Positions 7,413 to 9,217 of a stretch of DNA of 9,217 nucleotides are shown in pieces. Both the position numbers and the translations under genes were made by a program. The stretch's first letter is position 1. The number at the start of each line of letters is the position of its first letter. The notes beneath the pieces are model-generated. The model searched no databases, had not been told where the DNA came from, and saw only the letters and a program-made list of their open reading frames with translations. The stretch spans positions 1 through 9,217 of the forward strand of contig JAJYSO010000040.1 of the NCBI GenBank assembly GCA_021793535.1, read 5' to 3'. Origin of the DNA: Bacteroidota bacterium (lineage in GTDB: Bacteria; Bacteroidota; Bacteroidia; Flavobacteriales; Flavobacteriaceae).

Positions 7413-7452
7413 CGAATCCTTGTAGAAAATAAATTTTTAAATCGATACGAAT

Positions 7453-9217
7453 ATGGCAGAGAATCTGAAAATTACCTATACAAAAACGGATGAAGCCCCG
7501 TACTTGGCAACACATTCTTTATTACCTATTATAGAAGCCTATACAAAATCTTCTGGAATTGAAATTGATACCAAGGACATTTCACTGGCCGCCCGTATCA
7601 TCTCTCAATTTCCCGAAGTTTTGACGGATGAACAACGCCAAGAAGATGCCTTGGCGCAACTGAGTGAGATGGTGAAGCAACCTGAGGCCAATATTATTAA
7701 ATTGCCCAATATTAGTGCATCATTACCTCAGCTTACCACTACTATAAAGGAGCTGCAGGGGAAAGGGTACGCACTTCCGGATTATCCTTTCGACCCTCAG
7801 GATGCAACACAGAAGGCTATTCAGGCCAGATATGATAAGGTGAAAGGAAGTGCTGTGAACCCTGTGATTCGCGAGGGAAATTCTGACCGAAGAGCACCAA
7901 AAGCAGTTAAGAATTTTGCCAAAAAAAATCCGTATAGGGTGCAAGCATGGGAGTCCAATTCCAAAACAAGAGTGGCGACCATGACTGCAGATGACTTTCA
8001 TCACAACGAGCGATCGATTACGATGAAGGAAGCGGGAAAGGTTAACATTAGGTTTACTAATGAGCAGGGTGAAGTTCATCTTTTAAAGGAAGATTTGGCC
8101 CTTCTTAAAGGGGAGGTCTTGGATGCTACTTTTTTGAGTAAACGAGCATTGGTTGCTTTTATTGAAACCCAGATTGCCGAGGCAAAGAAAGAGGATGTTT
8201 TATTCTCTTTGCATATGAAGGCCACTATGATGAAAGTGTCGGATCCCAAAATCTTTGGGGAAGTGGTAAAGGTTTACTTTAAGGATGTATTCCAAAAGTA
8301 TGAGCAGGAGTTAAAGTCAGTCGGAGCGGATCCCACTAGTGGATTTGGTTCTGTATTGGAATCCATAAAAGCATTGCCTTCGGGAAAGTATGAAGAGGTG
8401 AAACAAGCATTTGAAGCAGCTCTGTCACAGAATGCGAAATTGGCCATGGTAGATTCAGATCATGGAATTACCAATTTACACGTGCCCAGTGATGTGATCA
8501 TCGACGCTTCCATGCCGGCGATGATTCGTAATGGGGGGAAGATGTGGAATGCTCAGGGAGAGGTGGAAGAAACCCTCGCGGTGATTCCCGATAGTAGCTA
8601 CGCGGGGCTGTACGATACCACGGTGGAGTTTGTGAAGGCCAATGGCGCTTTTGATCCCGCTACTATGGGTACCGTGCAAAATGTAGGCTTAATGGCACAA
8701 AAGGCGGAAGAATACGGATCGCACGATAAGACTTTTTATATTCAAGAAAAAGGTACAGTAGAAGTAGTGGCTGTAGCGTCTGGAACGGTGCTGTTGGCCC
8801 ACGATGTGGAAGAGGGAGATATATGGAGAGCTTGCCAAACAAAAGACGCTCCGATACGCAATTGGGTTCAATTGGCGGTGAGAAGAGCACGCGAGACGGG
8901 ATGGCCAACGATTTTTTGGTTGGATGAAAACCGTGCCCACGATGCCGAGCTGATCAAGAAAGTAAAGGTGTATTTACAAGAGGAGGATACCAAAGGGTTG
9001 GATATCCAAATTATGGCAATGAATCAGGCCACAGCATATACCTTGCAACGGGTTAAAGCTGGAAAGGATACGATTTCGGTGACTGGAAATGTTCTGCGAG
9101 ATTATTTGACAGACCTATTTCCAATTCTCGAGTTAGGAACAAGTGCAAAAATGCTCTCTATCGTTCCTTTGATGAATGGTGGGGGCTTATTTGAGACCGG
9201 AGCGGGAGGGTCTGAGA
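7453..9217 (+). CDS. icd: NADP-dependent isocitrate dehydrogenase, monomeric type (3' end outside the window)
   Basis: Oxidatively decarboxylates isocitrate to 2-oxoglutarate with NADP+ in the TCA cycle, supplying NADPH and the carbon skeleton for glutamate. The frame is open from ATG at 7453 to the window end, giving 588 of the roughly 740 residues normal for this family. The N-terminus reads TKTDEAPYLATHSLLPIIEA. The substrate-site motif NPVIREGNSDRRAP holds Ser133, Asn136, Arg140 and Arg146. Lys256, Tyr421, Asp351 (in VIIDASMPAMIR) and Arg549-Asp550 with Asp554 (in NVLRDYLTDLFPI) line up within one or two positions of the active-site and metal residues I recall for the Azotobacter vinelandii enzyme. 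The LGTSAKMLSIVPLMNGGGLF segment is also family-typical. The NADP-binding His and Arg residues lie beyond the edge. This fold differs from the common homodimeric Icd. There is no Shine-Dalgarno sequence; transcription is divergent from the OmpA-family gene. Confidence 0.96.
   Translation, partial: MAENLKITYTKTDEAPYLATHSLLPIIEAYTKSSGIEIDTKDISLAARIISQFPEVLTDEQRQEDALAQLSEMVKQPEANIIKLPNISASLPQLTTTIKELQGKGYALPDYPFDPQDATQKAIQARYDKVKGSAVNPVIREGNSDRRAPKAVKNFAKKNPYRVQAWESNSKTRVATMTADDFHHNERSITMKEAGKVNIRFTNEQGEVHLLKEDLALLKGEVLDATFLSKRALVAFIETQIAEAKKEDVLFSLHMKATMMKVSDPKIFGEVVKVYFKDVFQKYEQELKSVGADPTSGFGSVLESIKALPSGKYEEVKQAFEAALSQNAKLAMVDSDHGITNLHVPSDVIIDASMPAMIRNGGKMWNAQGEVEETLAVIPDSSYAGLYDTTVEFVKANGAFDPATMGTVQNVGLMAQKAEEYGSHDKTFYIQEKGTVEVVAVASGTVLLAHDVEEGDIWRACQTKDAPIRNWVQLAVRRARETGWPTIFWLDENRAHDAELIKKVKVYLQEEDTKGLDIQIMAMNQATAYTLQRVKAGKDTISVTGNVLRDYLTDLFPILELGTSAKMLSIVPLMNGGGLFETGAGGSE

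Larger units (their letters stand above)
7058..7452. other. AT-rich divergent intergenic region between the OmpA-family gene and icd
   Basis: This 395-nt gap holds the promoters of both divergent genes and otherwise no supported gene. It is strongly AT-rich, with A and T tracts such as those at 7143-7149 and 7151-7157. Such tracts can curve DNA or stimulate transcription. A perfect 6-bp inverted repeat, TATATT-GCG-AATATA, sits at 7322-7336. The only intact small + strand reading frame (7291-7359, 22 residues, basic) has no support as a gene. The 180 nt between about 7130 and 7310 show nothing I can name. Confidence 0.7.

Noticed and set aside
7723..8079. Minus-strand open frames inside icd (also 8476-8679, 8663-8908 and 8689-8940)
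   Set aside because: They are antisense to a continuous + strand frame with conserved isocitrate dehydrogenase motifs.
1..9217. A new defence, mobile or biosynthetic system
   Set aside because: Nearly all the sequence is accounted for by recognised housekeeping genes; there are no integrases, transposases, direct-repeat arrays, tRNA-linked boundaries or sharp changes in composition.

Overview
The window looks like ordinary chromosomal housekeeping DNA from a member of the Bacteroidota, most likely order Flavobacteriales. The evidence is: an OstA-like protein of the Bacteroidetes type; a Fur protein without the structural zinc CxxC; signal peptides cut at Ala|Gln; little or no Shine-Dalgarno signal before the genes; and promoter -7 elements that match the Bacteroidetes consensus TAnnTTTG exactly. 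All gene identities come from reading motifs, not from database searches.

Layout. Positions 1-84 are a short edge segment with a possible + strand terminator. From 85 to 5703, four genes on the minus strand form a tight probable operon, transcribed right to left: RelA/SpoT (5703-3487), Fur (3469-3005, 17 nt later), purA (3001-1730, 3 nt later) and an OstA/LptA-like envelope protein (1803-85, whose longest reading overlaps the end of purA by 74 nt). Upstream of these, an OmpA-family outer-membrane protein (7057-5849, minus) has its own promoter at about 7100-7129 and ends at a clear intrinsic terminator at 5785-5813. A 395-nt AT-rich intergenic region (7058-7452) separates it from a divergent + strand gene for monomeric NADP-dependent isocitrate dehydrogenase. 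That gene starts at 7453 and runs off the right edge.

How the genes fit together. RelA/SpoT makes and degrades (p)ppGpp. PurA uses GTP and is a known (p)ppGpp-sensitive enzyme in other bacteria, so the operon joins alarmone metabolism to purine synthesis. It also carries a metal-responsive regulator and an LPS-transport-like protein. OmpA and OstA serve the outer membrane, and Icd serves the TCA cycle and NADPH supply.

I found no mobile element, CRISPR array, RNA gene, phage gene or defence system, and nothing that supports a new biological system. The points that merit a second look are small: the missing ATG/GTG start of the OstA gene, the RelA-Fur-PurA linkage, the zinc-site loss in Fur, and a repeated palindrome-like motif near the icd promoter.
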